A stretch of DNA of 64,000 nt from a bacterium (GTDB lineage: Bacteria > Myxococcota_A > Polyangia > Nannocystales > Nannocystaceae), in contig JANSYI010000015.1 of NCBI GenBank assembly GCA_024742475.1, positions 124,001 through 188,000 on the forward strand. Direction: 5' to 3'. Below the pieces are notes generated by a model. That model ran no database searches and was not told where the DNA came from. It saw only the letters and a program-made list of their open reading frames with translations. This document shows positions 17,876 to 25,786 of the stretch, one piece after another (within the stretch, counting starts at the first letter, position 1; each line of letters starts with the position of its first letter). The position numbers were made by a program, and so were the translations under genes.

Positions 17876-18467
17876 CGTGGATCTCCTCGAGGGCGGCTTG
17901 CAGCGCTTGGCGTGCGCGGTGCAGCCTGGACTTCACCGTGCCCGGGTCGATGTCGAGAGCGTCGGCGATCTCGGCGATGCTTCGATCGTGGTAGGCGCGA
18001 AGGATGAAGGCCGAGCGCATGGGCGGGCTCAGGTCGTGCACGGCCGCCGCGATCTGCTCGCCAAGTTCCTTGCGCTCCCGCATGCGGTCGGGGCGGTCGT
18101 CGAGCCGCCCAGGCGCCGAGCCTTCGAGCGTGGTCAGCTCGGGACGCCTGCGCCGTAGCTCGTCGACGAGCGTGCGGTGAGCGATGATCAGCAGCCACGT
18201 GGCGAAACGCGCAGCGCCGTCGGTTCGGTAGCGGGGAAGCGCCCGGAACACGCGAGCGTAGACTTCCTGCACCATCTCGGCCGCGCGGGACCGACTGGCG
18301 CCTGGCCCCAGCATCCGCCAGGCGTAGCGATGGACCATTCGCTGGGTCACCTCGACCAGCCGGCGCGCTGCCCACGGCTCGCCACGCGACGCGGCGACGA
18401 TGGTCGTCTCGTCGAGCTCGCCGGGAAGCGATGCGCTGGCACGGGCCACGTTCATCGACTCTCTCAC
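17865..18467 (-). CDS. ECF-family RNA polymerase sigma factor
   Basis: A 200-residue ECF sigma factor. Region 2 runs about 30-95 (EMVQEVYARVFRALPRY, the core-binding and -10 recognition helices) and region 4 about 135-195 (LSPPMRSAFILRAYHDRSI, then the helix-turn-helix IADALDIDPGTVKSRLHRAR that reads the -35 element). The two are joined by a short linker, as in normal ECF factors. Start is a GTG; a second in-frame ATG lies four codons in. The downstream gene is a putative transmembrane anti-sigma factor, so an envelope signal is the likely trigger. Target promoters cannot be deduced here. Confidence 0.9.
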   Translation of the reverse strand: MRESMNVARASASLPGELDETTIVAASRGEPWAARRLVEVTQRMVHRYAWRMLGPGASRSRAAEMVQEVYARVFRALPRYRTDGAARFATWLLIIAHRTLVDELRRRRPELTTLEGSAPGRLDDRPDRMRERKELGEQIAAAVHDLSPPMRSAFILRAYHDRSIAEIADALDIDPGTVKSRLHRARQALQAALEEIHDEP

Positions 18468-18519
18468 TCGTCGAAACGCCCGCAGGGTTCCATCCGGTGG
18501 CGATTTTTCTCGCGCGCAG

Positions 18520-18552
18520 AAAAAACCCCCGACCGGATGAGCCCGGCGGGGG
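18520..18552 (-). terminator. Intrinsic terminator on the minus strand
   Basis: Read leftwards: CCCCC-G-CCGG stem, GCTCAT loop, CCGG-(T)-C-GGGGG (one bulge), then TTTTTT. It lies about 180 bp after the M74 peptidase stop and about 50 bp before the sigma factor start, so it separates the two leftward units; it could also attenuate transcription entering the sigma gene. The rest of the 18468-18731 gap holds nothing I recognise. Confidence 0.6.
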
Positions 18553-18731
18553 CAACCACGCGTTTGAAAGGGGATTCGGCGGGCCCGAGGTCCGAACAGG
18601 ATTCTCAGGGGGGAGAAGGGAGGTGATCAGGCCCGAACATCCGGACCCGCCGTCCACCCATGAGTGCAGCTCGGAGTCTTTTTGATTTGCGCCGCGAAAA
18701 AGAAAGGTGTGTGGGCTGGCGCACGTGCGAG

Positions 18732-19715
18732 TCAGTCTCTGCAGGCGGTCTCGTTGGCCGCGCACTCGAACCGGACGTGGATGTGGGCCGTGTGGCCGGG
18801 CGAGTGCCGGACCTTTGCCATGACCGCCGCCACGCGGTCGTCACCGGCTCCGAGCGCCAATCCGGCCCTGCGCAGCCTCCGGCGAAGCTTCCGCTCGAGG
18901 AAGACGACCTTCACGTCGCCGGTCCGCACGAACGCGTCGACGAGCGCCCACGCGGCGTGCCAGTCCACCTCGTCGGCCTGCAGCTTGTAGCCGGTGGCGT
19001 GGGGCATGGCTGGCAGACGGATGTCGACGTCGCGGCCGCTCTGGTGAGAGCGGTGCGGCGAGAGCCTTCGCCCTGACCGACGACTCATCGCACCGACGAA
19101 GAGCTCCCCGTCGAACCCCGTCTCGGCCCGGAACGCTCTGAGGACCCGGGCGACGTGCCAGACGGTGAGCGCAGAGCCGAACGCCTGCCAGTCGAAGCGG
19201 ATCGTGTAGGGCCCCTGGGGTAGCGGGGCGCCGTCGATGAGCCGCCCGCGGTGCGGCCGACCCACGGACTCCCCGTGCTCGGGCTTGGCGACGTCGGGAA
19301 AGCCGGAGGTGTCTGCGGGCAGCGGGTAGCGGTGGGCGCCCGAGGGCAGCCACAACACCAGCGTCGACCCCGTCCGGAGACGGCGGCGTTGGGCCTGTTT
19401 GGGGTTCCATCGCCGCAGCCGCTGCTCGGCGACGCCGTGGCGGTGCGCGATGTCGGCCCAGCCCTCGCGCTCGCCGACCGTGATCCGCAGCTTCTGCCGG
19501 GGAGGTGGGAGCACCCGCGCGTCGATCTCGAGCACGCGACCGCGGGCGATCTCTCCTACGTTCGCCCTGCGCAAGGCGGCCTCGCTGATGCCGTAAGCCT
19601 CCGCGAGCTCGCCGAGCTGCTCACCCCCCTGCATCGTGTACCGGATCCGGGTCGAGTGGCCGTCGACCTGCGGGGCCAGCAGCGCCAGCCCAACGCCCAA
19701 CGCGGTGGCGAGCAT
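18732..19715 (-). CDS. LysM plus M74-type murein endopeptidase
   Basis: A 327-residue exported protein. A short signal-like N-terminus (LATALGVGLALLAP) is followed by two LysM-like segments (about 25-65, GEQLGELAEAYGISEAALRRAN, and about 75-120), which bind peptidoglycan. The C-terminal domain resembles penicillin-insensitive murein endopeptidase MepA: SHQSGRDVDIRLP gives the H-x6-D zinc ligands and PGHTAHIHVRFEC the H-x-H motif. It should cleave peptide crosslinks in peptidoglycan, for cell-wall remodelling or attack on prey. A TAGCGT element ends 5 nt before the ATG, suggesting a leaderless message. Confidence 0.85.
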   Translation of the reverse strand: MLATALGVGLALLAPQVDGHSTRIRYTMQGGEQLGELAEAYGISEAALRRANVGEIARGRVLEIDARVLPPPRQKLRITVGEREGWADIAHRHGVAEQRLRRWNPKQAQRRRLRTGSTLVLWLPSGAHRYPLPADTSGFPDVAKPEHGESVGRPHRGRLIDGAPLPQGPYTIRFDWQAFGSALTVWHVARVLRAFRAETGFDGELFVGAMSRRSGRRLSPHRSHQSGRDVDIRLPAMPHATGYKLQADEVDWHAAWALVDAFVRTGDVKVVFLERKLRRRLRRAGLALGAGDDRVAAVMAKVRHSPGHTAHIHVRFECAANETACRD

Positions 19716-19720
19716 GCCCT

Positions 19721-19726
19721 ACGCTA
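19721..19726 (-). promoter_or_regulatory. -10-like element (TAGCGT) before the M74 peptidase gene
   Basis: Minus-strand TAGCGT ends 5 nt before the ATG at 19715. No ribosome site fits between, so transcription would begin at or next to the start codon. Confidence 0.4.
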
Positions 19727-19799
19727 CACCCACGACGGCCTGAGCAACCGCACCGGTGCTCCGTTGTAGGTGTTTCGCACGGCGCACGGGGTCGATACC

Positions 19800-21251
19800 A
19801 TGCAGCCGCGGGCGCGGTTGCGTCCGAGACGTCTGATGATCGACTACGAGACCCTCTGTGTGCACATCTCCGACTGGCGCGAAGGCAAGAGGCCGGGACT
19901 CCCACCGCCGCTGCCCGGAGGCGTCGTCGCCGCCCCGCCCGAGGAGTACGGGGAGGGCTACGAACAGCAGGCAGGCTACGCGGAGCAGGCCGGCTACGAG
20001 GAGCAGTCCGGCGACCAAGAGGCAGCGACGATCGAGGAGTACGAGGAACTCCAGCCGGACGTCGCCCTCGAGGACGACACCGAGGCTGCCGCCACGCACG
20101 TGGAGGCGCCCGCATCCGGCTACGAGGAGCTGGACACCACGCTCGAAGAAGGGGGCGCTGCCGATGAGTTCGCCGAGAGCCCGGTCGACCGAACCGCGGC
20201 CTACGTTCCCGAGCACTACGACCCGGCGGGCGTCGCGGAACAGATGGCCGCGTCGCCCGAGCCTGCGCCCGAGGAAATCCCCATGGAGGACATGGGCGCG
20301 CTGATGGCCGAGGAGGCGCCTGAGATGCCAGACATGTCCGTCGAGGACATGGGTGATGTCGAAGTCGACGCAGACGTCGATGTAGAGGACGCCGATGAGT
20401 TCGAGCGCGACTACGACCTCGAGGAGGTCGACGACTACGCCTCGTTCGACCCGTACACCGATCTCAAGGCGTTCTTCAAAGCCGAGGCTCACATCACCGC
20501 GGTCTGGGAGGACGACGAGCAGCGCCGCGCAGCGCTCGCGCAGTACGGCATTCGCGACGAGCAGCACTTCTATCAGGTGACCTCGAGCATGGAGCGCTAC
20601 TTCATCTCGGACGACGCCGAGACCCGCTACGGCGGCCTCGACGGGATCATGCAGCTCAAGCTCGACGCCTCGCAGGAGACGGTCCGCGAGGAACAGCAGG
20701 CGCGCATCGAGGGTGAGCTCGCCAGCGACTTCGAGCCCGTCCACGGCATCACGCTGCAGCAGTGGGCGGCGGCCCAGGCTCAGATCGCCCAAGGCGCCGA
20801 GGCAGGCCCCGTGGTGGCACAGCTCGGCCTCGACGACGCGACCTGGCAAGCGGTGAGCGCCGAGTGGAACGACCGAATGTCTCGCGACACGACCGCGACG
20901 ATCGCCACCGAGTACGGCAAGGCGTTCGCGGCAGGCGGCGCGGGGCAGTACGGCGAAGCCGGGCAGGCCGCGGCCGAGGCGATGGATTCGGGGGGAGACC
21001 CCGCCGGCGACCCGCCGATCTCGATCGAGCAGTGGGTCGAAATCGAAGTGGCGCAGTCGGTCGGCTACGAGCAGGGCCGGGACGCGGCAGAAGTCCTCGC
21101 CAGCTTCGGCATGACTCCGGCCGACTGGGGCATGGCGAGCGCGTGGTGGAGCCAGTACTTCGCCCGACACGCCATGGAGAACGGCGGCGCGCTCCACCAG
21201 CACTACTCCCAGCTGCGCGAGCACTACGAAGCGCACTACCGCGGCGCGTAG
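19800..21251 (+). CDS. Acidic protein with three helical W-repeat modules
   Basis: About 483 residues with the ATG at 19800 (GGGG upstream); ATG at 19836 is an alternative. Residues 1-210 are a low-complexity, strongly acidic Glu/Tyr/Gln/Met-rich region. Three related helical units of about 85 residues follow: one starting DPYTDLKAFFKAEAHITAVW, one starting GITLQQWAAAQAQIAQG, one starting ISIEQWVEIEVAQSVGYEQG. Each has a Trp-containing first helix, a V-x4-G turn and a second Trp/Phe helix. They resemble a domain of unknown function common in myxobacteria (possibly DUF6620). No signal peptide. The 3' end overlaps the convergent gene by 16 bp. Confidence 0.75.
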   Translation: MQPRARLRPRRLMIDYETLCVHISDWREGKRPGLPPPLPGGVVAAPPEEYGEGYEQQAGYAEQAGYEEQSGDQEAATIEEYEELQPDVALEDDTEAAATHVEAPASGYEELDTTLEEGGAADEFAESPVDRTAAYVPEHYDPAGVAEQMAASPEPAPEEIPMEDMGALMAEEAPEMPDMSVEDMGDVEVDADVDVEDADEFERDYDLEEVDDYASFDPYTDLKAFFKAEAHITAVWEDDEQRRAALAQYGIRDEQHFYQVTSSMERYFISDDAETRYGGLDGIMQLKLDASQETVREEQQARIEGELASDFEPVHGITLQQWAAAQAQIAQGAEAGPVVAQLGLDDATWQAVSAEWNDRMSRDTTATIATEYGKAFAAGGAGQYGEAGQAAAEAMDSGGDPAGDPPISIEQWVEIEVAQSVGYEQGRDAAEVLASFGMTPADWGMASAWWSQYFARHAMENGGALHQHYSQLREHYEAHYRGA

Positions 21252-22162
21252 CGAACACCCACCTGCGCTGCAACCGGTCGTTCGCGGCACGGCAGGCGGG
21301 TGTGGATCGGACAGTTGAGCGCCCGAACGCGGCGGCCCGTGGCATCGATCAAGGTGCTCGAGCCGCCGCCGTCCATTTCGACGGCCCACCGTGCGCCCCG
21401 CTCGGCGAGGAGCCGGGCGAGCGCGTCCAACGTCATGCCCTCGCTGTACCCGGGCTGCCTGCCGTCGGCGACGACGAACCACAGCCGCCCGCCGCCGAAG
21501 GCGATGGCCGAGCGGGGCGCGACGGCGACGTCGTCTACATCTCGAGCTTGGCCACCGCGTACGAGCACGGTCCGGCCGGTGACGGCCCACCGCGCGGCGT
21601 CGAACGGGTCGAGGCTGGCGTGGTCCTCGGAGAGGTAGACGGTCGCCTTGTGGAACCGGTTCGCGCCGAACTCGACGCCGTCGGTCATGGTCAGGCCGAA
21701 GGGTTCGGTGGGCTCGCCGGTACGGGGGTAGTAGTCCAGCGGCGAGTTCGCGTGGAACGGGTGAAAGAACGCGGTGTTCATCGCGACCGCGGCGTCGTGC
21801 TCGCGGGCGAAGTCGCGGACACGCTGGGCGGGGACCGCTCGGCCTGGGCTGGGCTCGGTCGCGACGGGGACGAGGTCGGGCCGCTTCAGATCGATGCGGA
21901 CGAGGTGAACGACGGAGGGCCCGTCGGTGGTGAGTCGCTCGTAGTCGATACCCGGCCCCAGGGAGCGCTCGAGGGGCTCGGGAGGGCTGCGGTATCGCAT
22001 GCCGGTGGCGTAGATCCCCGGCGGCACGAGGACGATGGCGGCGGCGGCTGCAGCGATGGCGAGTCGGCCGCGAGCTCGCACGGTGGCGTAGAGCCCCAGC
22101 GCCAGCGCGACCAGGAGCGCGGCCGGACCGCTGAACGTCAGCGCGAGGTCAAGCGACGTCAC
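21236..22162 (-). CDS. Phosphodiester glycosidase family (NAGPA-like) membrane protein
   Basis: About 308 residues. Two N-terminal hydrophobic segments (within the first 50 residues) anchor it; the rest resembles the NAGPA/DUF2233 domain. Landmarks are AMNTAFFHPFHANSPLDYY, RSAIAFGGGRLWFVVADGR, the family motif PGYSEGMTLDALARLLAERG and MDGGGSSTL. Relatives hydrolyse sugar-phosphodiester bonds, including exopolysaccharide and mannose-6-phosphate diesters. The GTG at 22162 overlaps the upstream CBS gene by 14 bp; ATG codons at 22189 and 22204 would extend it with a longer overlap. Coupled to the CBS gene as one unit. Confidence 0.85.
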   Translation of the reverse strand: MTSLDLALTFSGPAALLVALALGLYATVRARGRLAIAAAAAAIVLVPPGIYATGMRYRSPPEPLERSLGPGIDYERLTTDGPSVVHLVRIDLKRPDLVPVATEPSPGRAVPAQRVRDFAREHDAAVAMNTAFFHPFHANSPLDYYPRTGEPTEPFGLTMTDGVEFGANRFHKATVYLSEDHASLDPFDAARWAVTGRTVLVRGGQARDVDDVAVAPRSAIAFGGGRLWFVVADGRQPGYSEGMTLDALARLLAERGARWAVEMDGGGSSTLIDATGRRVRALNCPIHTRLPCRERPVAAQVGVRYAPR

Positions 22163-22577
22163 CGTCGTCGTCGGGGGGCATCGCCCCATCGCGCAGCGTC
22201 TCACCGAGGAGCCTGCACACGTCCGTCGTTGTCAGAATGCCGGCCAGCTTCCCCTGGCGCGTGACCATGGCCGCACCCGCGCGCCGATTGGCCATCTCGA
22301 GCACGACGAGATCGAGTCGCTCCGACAGCTCGACGATGTAGGGGTCGGGGCTGCAGAGCTCGCCGACCGTGATGGTGTCATTGGCCGGGCCGAGCTGCTG
22401 AGCGGTCCGAACGTCGCGATGCCACAGCAGCCCGATCAGTTCGTGGCCCTGCATGACGGGGAGGTGGTGGATCCCGTGGTCCTTCATCATCGCGACGGCC
22501 TCTGCGACCTTCGCGTCGGCGGCGATCGAGTAGGGAAACGGCGTCATGGCCGTTGCGATGCTTGGGATGCGTCTCAC
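22149..22577 (-). CDS. Stand-alone CBS-pair protein
   Basis: A 142-residue protein consisting of two CBS motifs: residues 10-60 (VAEAVAMMKDHGIHHLPVMQG, ELIGLLWHRDV) and 70-130 (LDLVVLEMANRRAGAAMVTRQG, LAGILTTTDVCRLL). CBS pairs bind adenosine nucleotides or S-adenosylmethionine and usually regulate a partner protein. No effector domain is attached. It starts with a GTG 9 nt after a TAGCGT element and overlaps the membrane glycosidase gene downstream; that pairing hints at a regulatory link, but none is shown. Confidence 0.9.
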   Translation of the reverse strand: MRRIPSIATAMTPFPYSIAADAKVAEAVAMMKDHGIHHLPVMQGHELIGLLWHRDVRTAQQLGPANDTITVGELCSPDPYIVELSERLDLVVLEMANRRAGAAMVTRQGKLAGILTTTDVCRLLGETLRDGAMPPDDDGDVA

Positions 22578-22586
22578 GCGTCGGCG

Positions 22587-22592
22587 ACGCTA
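22587..22592 (-). promoter_or_regulatory. -10-like element (TAGCGT) before the CBS gene
   Basis: Minus-strand TAGCGT ends 9 nt before the GTG at 22577. The upstream bases GTTCGTGTTA closely resemble GTTCGTGCTA upstream of the DUF2236 gene, so the two promoters may share an element. Confidence 0.38.
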
Positions 22593-22603
22593 ACACGAAC
22601 CCG

Positions 22604-23842
22604 TCACAGCGCGACGCGAGAGAGCAGACCGAGCGTGTCGATGACCGAAGGCCTGGCGTAGAGCTCGGGAGGAACCGCAGCGAACGATGGCTCTTCGCTG
22701 AGGACGACCACGATGTCGGCGCGCCGTAGGGCCTCATCGAGCGTGGTGAGGGGGACGCCGGGCAGGGGCGAAACCGCCAGATTCGGGTCGACGACGAGAA
22801 GGTTGCCGAGCTGCTCGCGGGCGATCAGCGAGGTGACGCGCATGGCGGGGCTGTGCAGGAGGCCCTCGTCCGAGCCGGTCGTCAGGCCGAGGCACGCGAT
22901 GGTGGGCGAGACGAAGCGGCGCGCGGCGGCACGGATTTCGGCGACGACGCGGGCGGGCTGCAGGTCGCCCAGCGAGAGGGTCGCGCGGGTGAGAGTGGTG
23001 TCGTGCGTGCACGCGTCGGCGAGCAGTCGGGGCTCGATGCGAGCGCCCGCATCGCGGGGCCCGGGGGTCGGCGAACCAAGCGAGGAGCCGGCTTCGCGCG
23101 TAAGGGAGAGCACGCTCCAGGTGTCGAGCCCGAGGTGCTTGCAGACGGCGGAGAGCTCGTTGGCGAACGCGTTGTTCATCTCCTGGTGCGTCCGATGAGC
23201 GAGGCGGACGAGCTCGCAGGCTTCGGCCGTCGCGACGCGAAGCGGCAAGTCGAAGAGCGTGCGGTAGAGCGCTGCGGCGTGATCTGCACACTCGGTGGTG
23301 ACGCCGCCAACGACGACGCGGTCGTCGTGCACGCAGGCGCTGGCGACGAAGACGTCCTCGCCCACGCGCATGCCGCTGGCTTCGAGGCGATCGGCGAGTA
23401 CGCGTCGCGTGGTGCCTGGAGGGGCCGAGGCGTCGAGTACGATCAGGTTGCCGCACTCGGCGGCGTCGACCACGGCGTCGATCGCTGCCTCGATCGGAGC
23501 GATGTCGACCGAGCCGTCGTCGCGCAGGTCGGGCGGTGTGGTGATGACGAACGCGCGGGCCCTGGCGGCACCTTCGAACGCGCGCAACGTCTTCTCGGCG
23601 AGCGCATCTTCGATCGTCTCGACGAGCGAGAGATCGCTGCCGACGTCGGCCCGGTTGAACCGCGCCACCACGCCGTCACGTCCGTCGCAACACGCGACAT
23701 TGAGCGACTTGAGCGTCGCATCCGCGGCCATGCGAACGCCGTAGCCACCGAGGCCGACCACGCACAGGTCGTACTCGGGCTGAACCGCCGCGAGATGGGG
23801 TGCCGAGGAAGGAGAGCGCGGGAATTCGTTCGTTTCGCTCAC
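22604..23842 (-). CDS. Nucleotide-sugar dehydrogenase homologue lacking catalytic Cys
   Basis: About 412 residues with the fold order of UDP-ManNAc/UDP-glucose dehydrogenases: N-terminal Rossmann region (LCVVGLGGYGVRMAADATL), central helical domain (ELVRLAHRTHQEMNNAFANE) and C-terminal UDP-binding domain (TIACLGLTTGSDEGLLHSPA and ADIVVVLSEEPSF). The Cys expected in the GGHCIPVDP motif is replaced (GPRDAGARIEPR), and the K-x-x-x-N of the central helix is Arg/His. The second Gly of the GxGxxG-like turn is retained. The oxidation steps are therefore probably lost; a binding or regulatory role is possible. Start is taken at GTG 23842; an ATG at 23926 adds 28 non-conserved residues. Confidence 0.75.
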   Translation of the reverse strand: MSETNEFPRSPSSAPHLAAVQPEYDLCVVGLGGYGVRMAADATLKSLNVACCDGRDGVVARFNRADVGSDLSLVETIEDALAEKTLRAFEGAARARAFVITTPPDLRDDGSVDIAPIEAAIDAVVDAAECGNLIVLDASAPPGTTRRVLADRLEASGMRVGEDVFVASACVHDDRVVVGGVTTECADHAAALYRTLFDLPLRVATAEACELVRLAHRTHQEMNNAFANELSAVCKHLGLDTWSVLSLTREAGSSLGSPTPGPRDAGARIEPRLLADACTHDTTLTRATLSLGDLQPARVVAEIRAAARRFVSPTIACLGLTTGSDEGLLHSPAMRVTSLIAREQLGNLLVVDPNLAVSPLPGVPLTTLDEALRRADIVVVLSEEPSFAAVPPELYARPSVIDTLGLLSRVAL

Positions 23843-23950
23843 GTCTGGATTGACACGTAATGCCGACGGGCCCGCGAAACCAGTGGCGTGGTGCGCTCCG
23901 AGCGGCCCACAACGGGGCGCCGCCATCAGTGCGAGGCCGGCTCGAGGTCG

Positions 23951-25714
23951 TCAGTAGGTCTGCTCGTCTGCGGCTTGGCCGGTGCAACCTTGCGCGCCCT
24001 CGGGGGCCTGCGGGTTGAGGGCAACGCCACCTTCGTAGCCGCCCGACCCGCCCGCGCCACCGGATCCGCCCGAGCCGGCGATGATGCTGACGTCGACTTG
24101 CGCCGCGTTGGCGTTGCCGACGAGTGCGACCCCGATCGCCGACCCTCCGCAGCCTCCGGATCCACCGCTGGCCCCGCCACCGTCTCCGCCGCCGGCTCCG
24201 TTGCGGCCATCGCCGCCTTCTTCTTGGCCGTTGGCGCCGGTACCGAAGCCGCCGCCGCCGCCTCCGTCGCCGCCGTCGCCCCCGGCACCCCCGATGCCAC
24301 CGGTTCCGACCTCGATCTCGGTCCGGGTGATCGCGATGTTGGAGTCGAGGACGACGACGCCGAACGAGCCGCCGCCCGGCCCACCGCCCGTGCCCTCGGA
24401 GCCGCCGCAGCCGCCACCGCCACCGCCACCGCCACCGCCGCCTTCGTCGGTCTGGTTGCCGCAGAAGAACCCGTCTTCGTCGCTCCCGCCGGGACCACCG
24501 CCGCCGCCTCCGGTGCCGTGAAATCCTCGCGTTCCGTCCGAGCCCGCCGAGCCGGCCCAAAACCCACCGACGAAGGTGCCGACCGCGTCGCTGGCCGCGG
24601 TGGCCGCGTTGCCCGGCCCGCCCGAGCCGCCCACGCTCCCTGGTGACCCGTGGCCGGCTTCGTCACTGCATCCGCCACAGGTGTTGGTGCCCTGGTTTCC
24701 GCCGCCGCCGCCATCGACTGGGTCACCGCCTGCGGTGCCGTTGCCTGCGGGCGTGTTGCCGCAGTCGAATGCGCTGCCTCCCGCGCCACCGTTGGCGCCG
24801 CAGGTGGAGGTTCCGCCCGCACCCCCGGTGATGCCCGAGGCGTTCTGGCCGCTGCTTCCGCTGGGCCCCGCGTCCCCATCCGAACCGTCGACCCCCGCGC
24901 CGCCGTTGCCCGCGACGATCCGGACCAGGTCGAGCTCGAAGAGATCGTCCTGCACACCCTGGACCCACACGGCGTAGGTGCTGAGGCCTTGGTCGGCGTA
25001 GTCGATGCCCTCGATGGTGACCCCGTCGACCTCGACCCGCGCCGTGAGGTCTTCGGCGATCAGCGTTCGCGCCTCCGTCCCGCGGATCGTGACCGTGTTG
25101 GCACTGATGTCGCGGCTCCAATCCTCCGGGGCGTAGCCGCCATACATCGAGACGCCCGAAGCGACCGTGACGGTCTCGTTGTAGATGCCGGTGCTGATGA
25201 GCACGTCGCACGGCGTGTCGCAGGTCAGGGCGACGGAGATCGCTTGCGCAAGCGTGGAGACCGGCGTGTCGGGGCTGCGTCCGTCGTTGAGGTCGCTGCC
25301 TCCGTTGACGGGCGTGGCGACGAAGACCGAGTTGTCCAAGACGCCATCGATGCCGTCGCAGTTCTCATCGTCGCCGTCCTCGTCGGGCGGGTCGACGTCG
25401 GCGCATCCGGTGGTGCCGGTCTCCTCGCCTCCGGAGCTCGAACTCTCGTCGAAGCCGGACTCTTCGCCGCCGGTCGTCGTGCTGCCGTCGGCACCCGTGG
25501 TGGTGTCGGTCGTGCTCGCGCTACCGCCAGTGGTGCCGCTGTCGCTGTCGCTGATGGCCGTAGGCGGCCCGCCCGAGGAGGATTCGCCACCTTGGCTGTC
25601 GCTGCCGAACCCGGCCGTTGCGGCCCCCGGATCTCCGCCGGAGCACCCGATCGCCAGCAGAACCATCGAAGCCAAAGAGCTCAGCGCAAACTGTGTCTTC
25701 CCCACACGCATCAT
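23951..25714 (-). CDS. Glycine-rich lipoprotein with pectate-lyase-like N-terminal region
   Basis: A 587-residue lipoprotein (lipobox AIGC, Cys24). After a Ser/Thr/Gly/Glu linker there is an acidic segment CADVDPPDEDGDDENCDG resembling calcium-binding loops, then a beta-helix-like domain (about 100-230, VNGGSDLNDGRSPDTPVSTLAQAI, CDVLISTGIYNETVTVASGV) of the kind seen in right-handed beta-helix surface proteins. The C-terminal 330 residues are about half glycine, with GGAGGxGG and long Gly runs broken by Cys. The glycine arms may extend between helix rungs or form a fibrous surface structure. A TACCCT element ends 7 nt before the ATG. Confidence 0.8.
   Translation of the reverse strand: MMRVGKTQFALSSLASMVLLAIGCSGGDPGAATAGFGSDSQGGESSSGGPPTAISDSDSGTTGGSASTTDTTTGADGSTTTGGEESGFDESSSSGGEETGTTGCADVDPPDEDGDDENCDGIDGVLDNSVFVATPVNGGSDLNDGRSPDTPVSTLAQAISVALTCDTPCDVLISTGIYNETVTVASGVSMYGGYAPEDWSRDISANTVTIRGTEARTLIAEDLTARVEVDGVTIEGIDYADQGLSTYAVWVQGVQDDLFELDLVRIVAGNGGAGVDGSDGDAGPSGSSGQNASGITGGAGGTSTCGANGGAGGSAFDCGNTPAGNGTAGGDPVDGGGGGNQGTNTCGGCSDEAGHGSPGSVGGSGGPGNAATAASDAVGTFVGGFWAGSAGSDGTRGFHGTGGGGGGPGGSDEDGFFCGNQTDEGGGGGGGGGGGCGGSEGTGGGPGGGSFGVVVLDSNIAITRTEIEVGTGGIGGAGGDGGDGGGGGGFGTGANGQEEGGDGRNGAGGGDGGGASGGSGGCGGSAIGVALVGNANAAQVDVSIIAGSGGSGGAGGSGGYEGGVALNPQAPEGAQGCTGQAADEQTY
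24388..24446. repeat. Trinucleotide tract encoding a poly-glycine run
   Basis: GCCGCC/ACCGCC triplet repeats encode an 11-residue glycine run in the lipoprotein above. Such tracts are prone to slippage in whole codons and may vary between strains. Confidence 0.6.
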
Positions 25715-25721
25715 GCGAGGC

Positions 25722-25727
25722 AGGGTA
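25722..25727 (-). promoter_or_regulatory. -10-like element (TACCCT) before the glycine-rich lipoprotein
   Basis: Minus-strand TACCCT ends 7 nt before the ATG at 25714, with no ribosome site between. Part of the recurrent leaderless-type arrangement. Confidence 0.4.
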
Positions 25728-25771
25728 CCAGGCGGGCTTCGATCCTACGGGGAAATGCATCGACCCTCTGC

Positions 25772-25777
25772 TACGAT
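25772..25777 (+). promoter_or_regulatory. -10-like element (TACGAT) before the VWA-like lipoprotein
   Basis: TACGAT ends 9 nt before the GTG at 25787. It lies about 45 bp from the oppositely facing TACCCT element, so this gap holds two divergent promoters. Confidence 0.4.
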
Positions 25778-25786
25778 CGGCAGCGC

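Noticed and set aside
15713..18007. 764-codon rightward frame opposite the large lipoprotein, anti-sigma and sigma genes
   Set aside because: Its product is Val/Gly/Arg-rich and crosses three recognisable leftward genes; no domain or start signal supports it.
24650..25786. Long rightward open frame antisense to the glycine-rich lipoprotein
   Set aside because: It continues in frame into the VWA-like lipoprotein gene, but its first 1.1 kb is opposite a clear lipoprotein gene with a signal peptide and domains. GC-rich codon bias opens the antisense frame.
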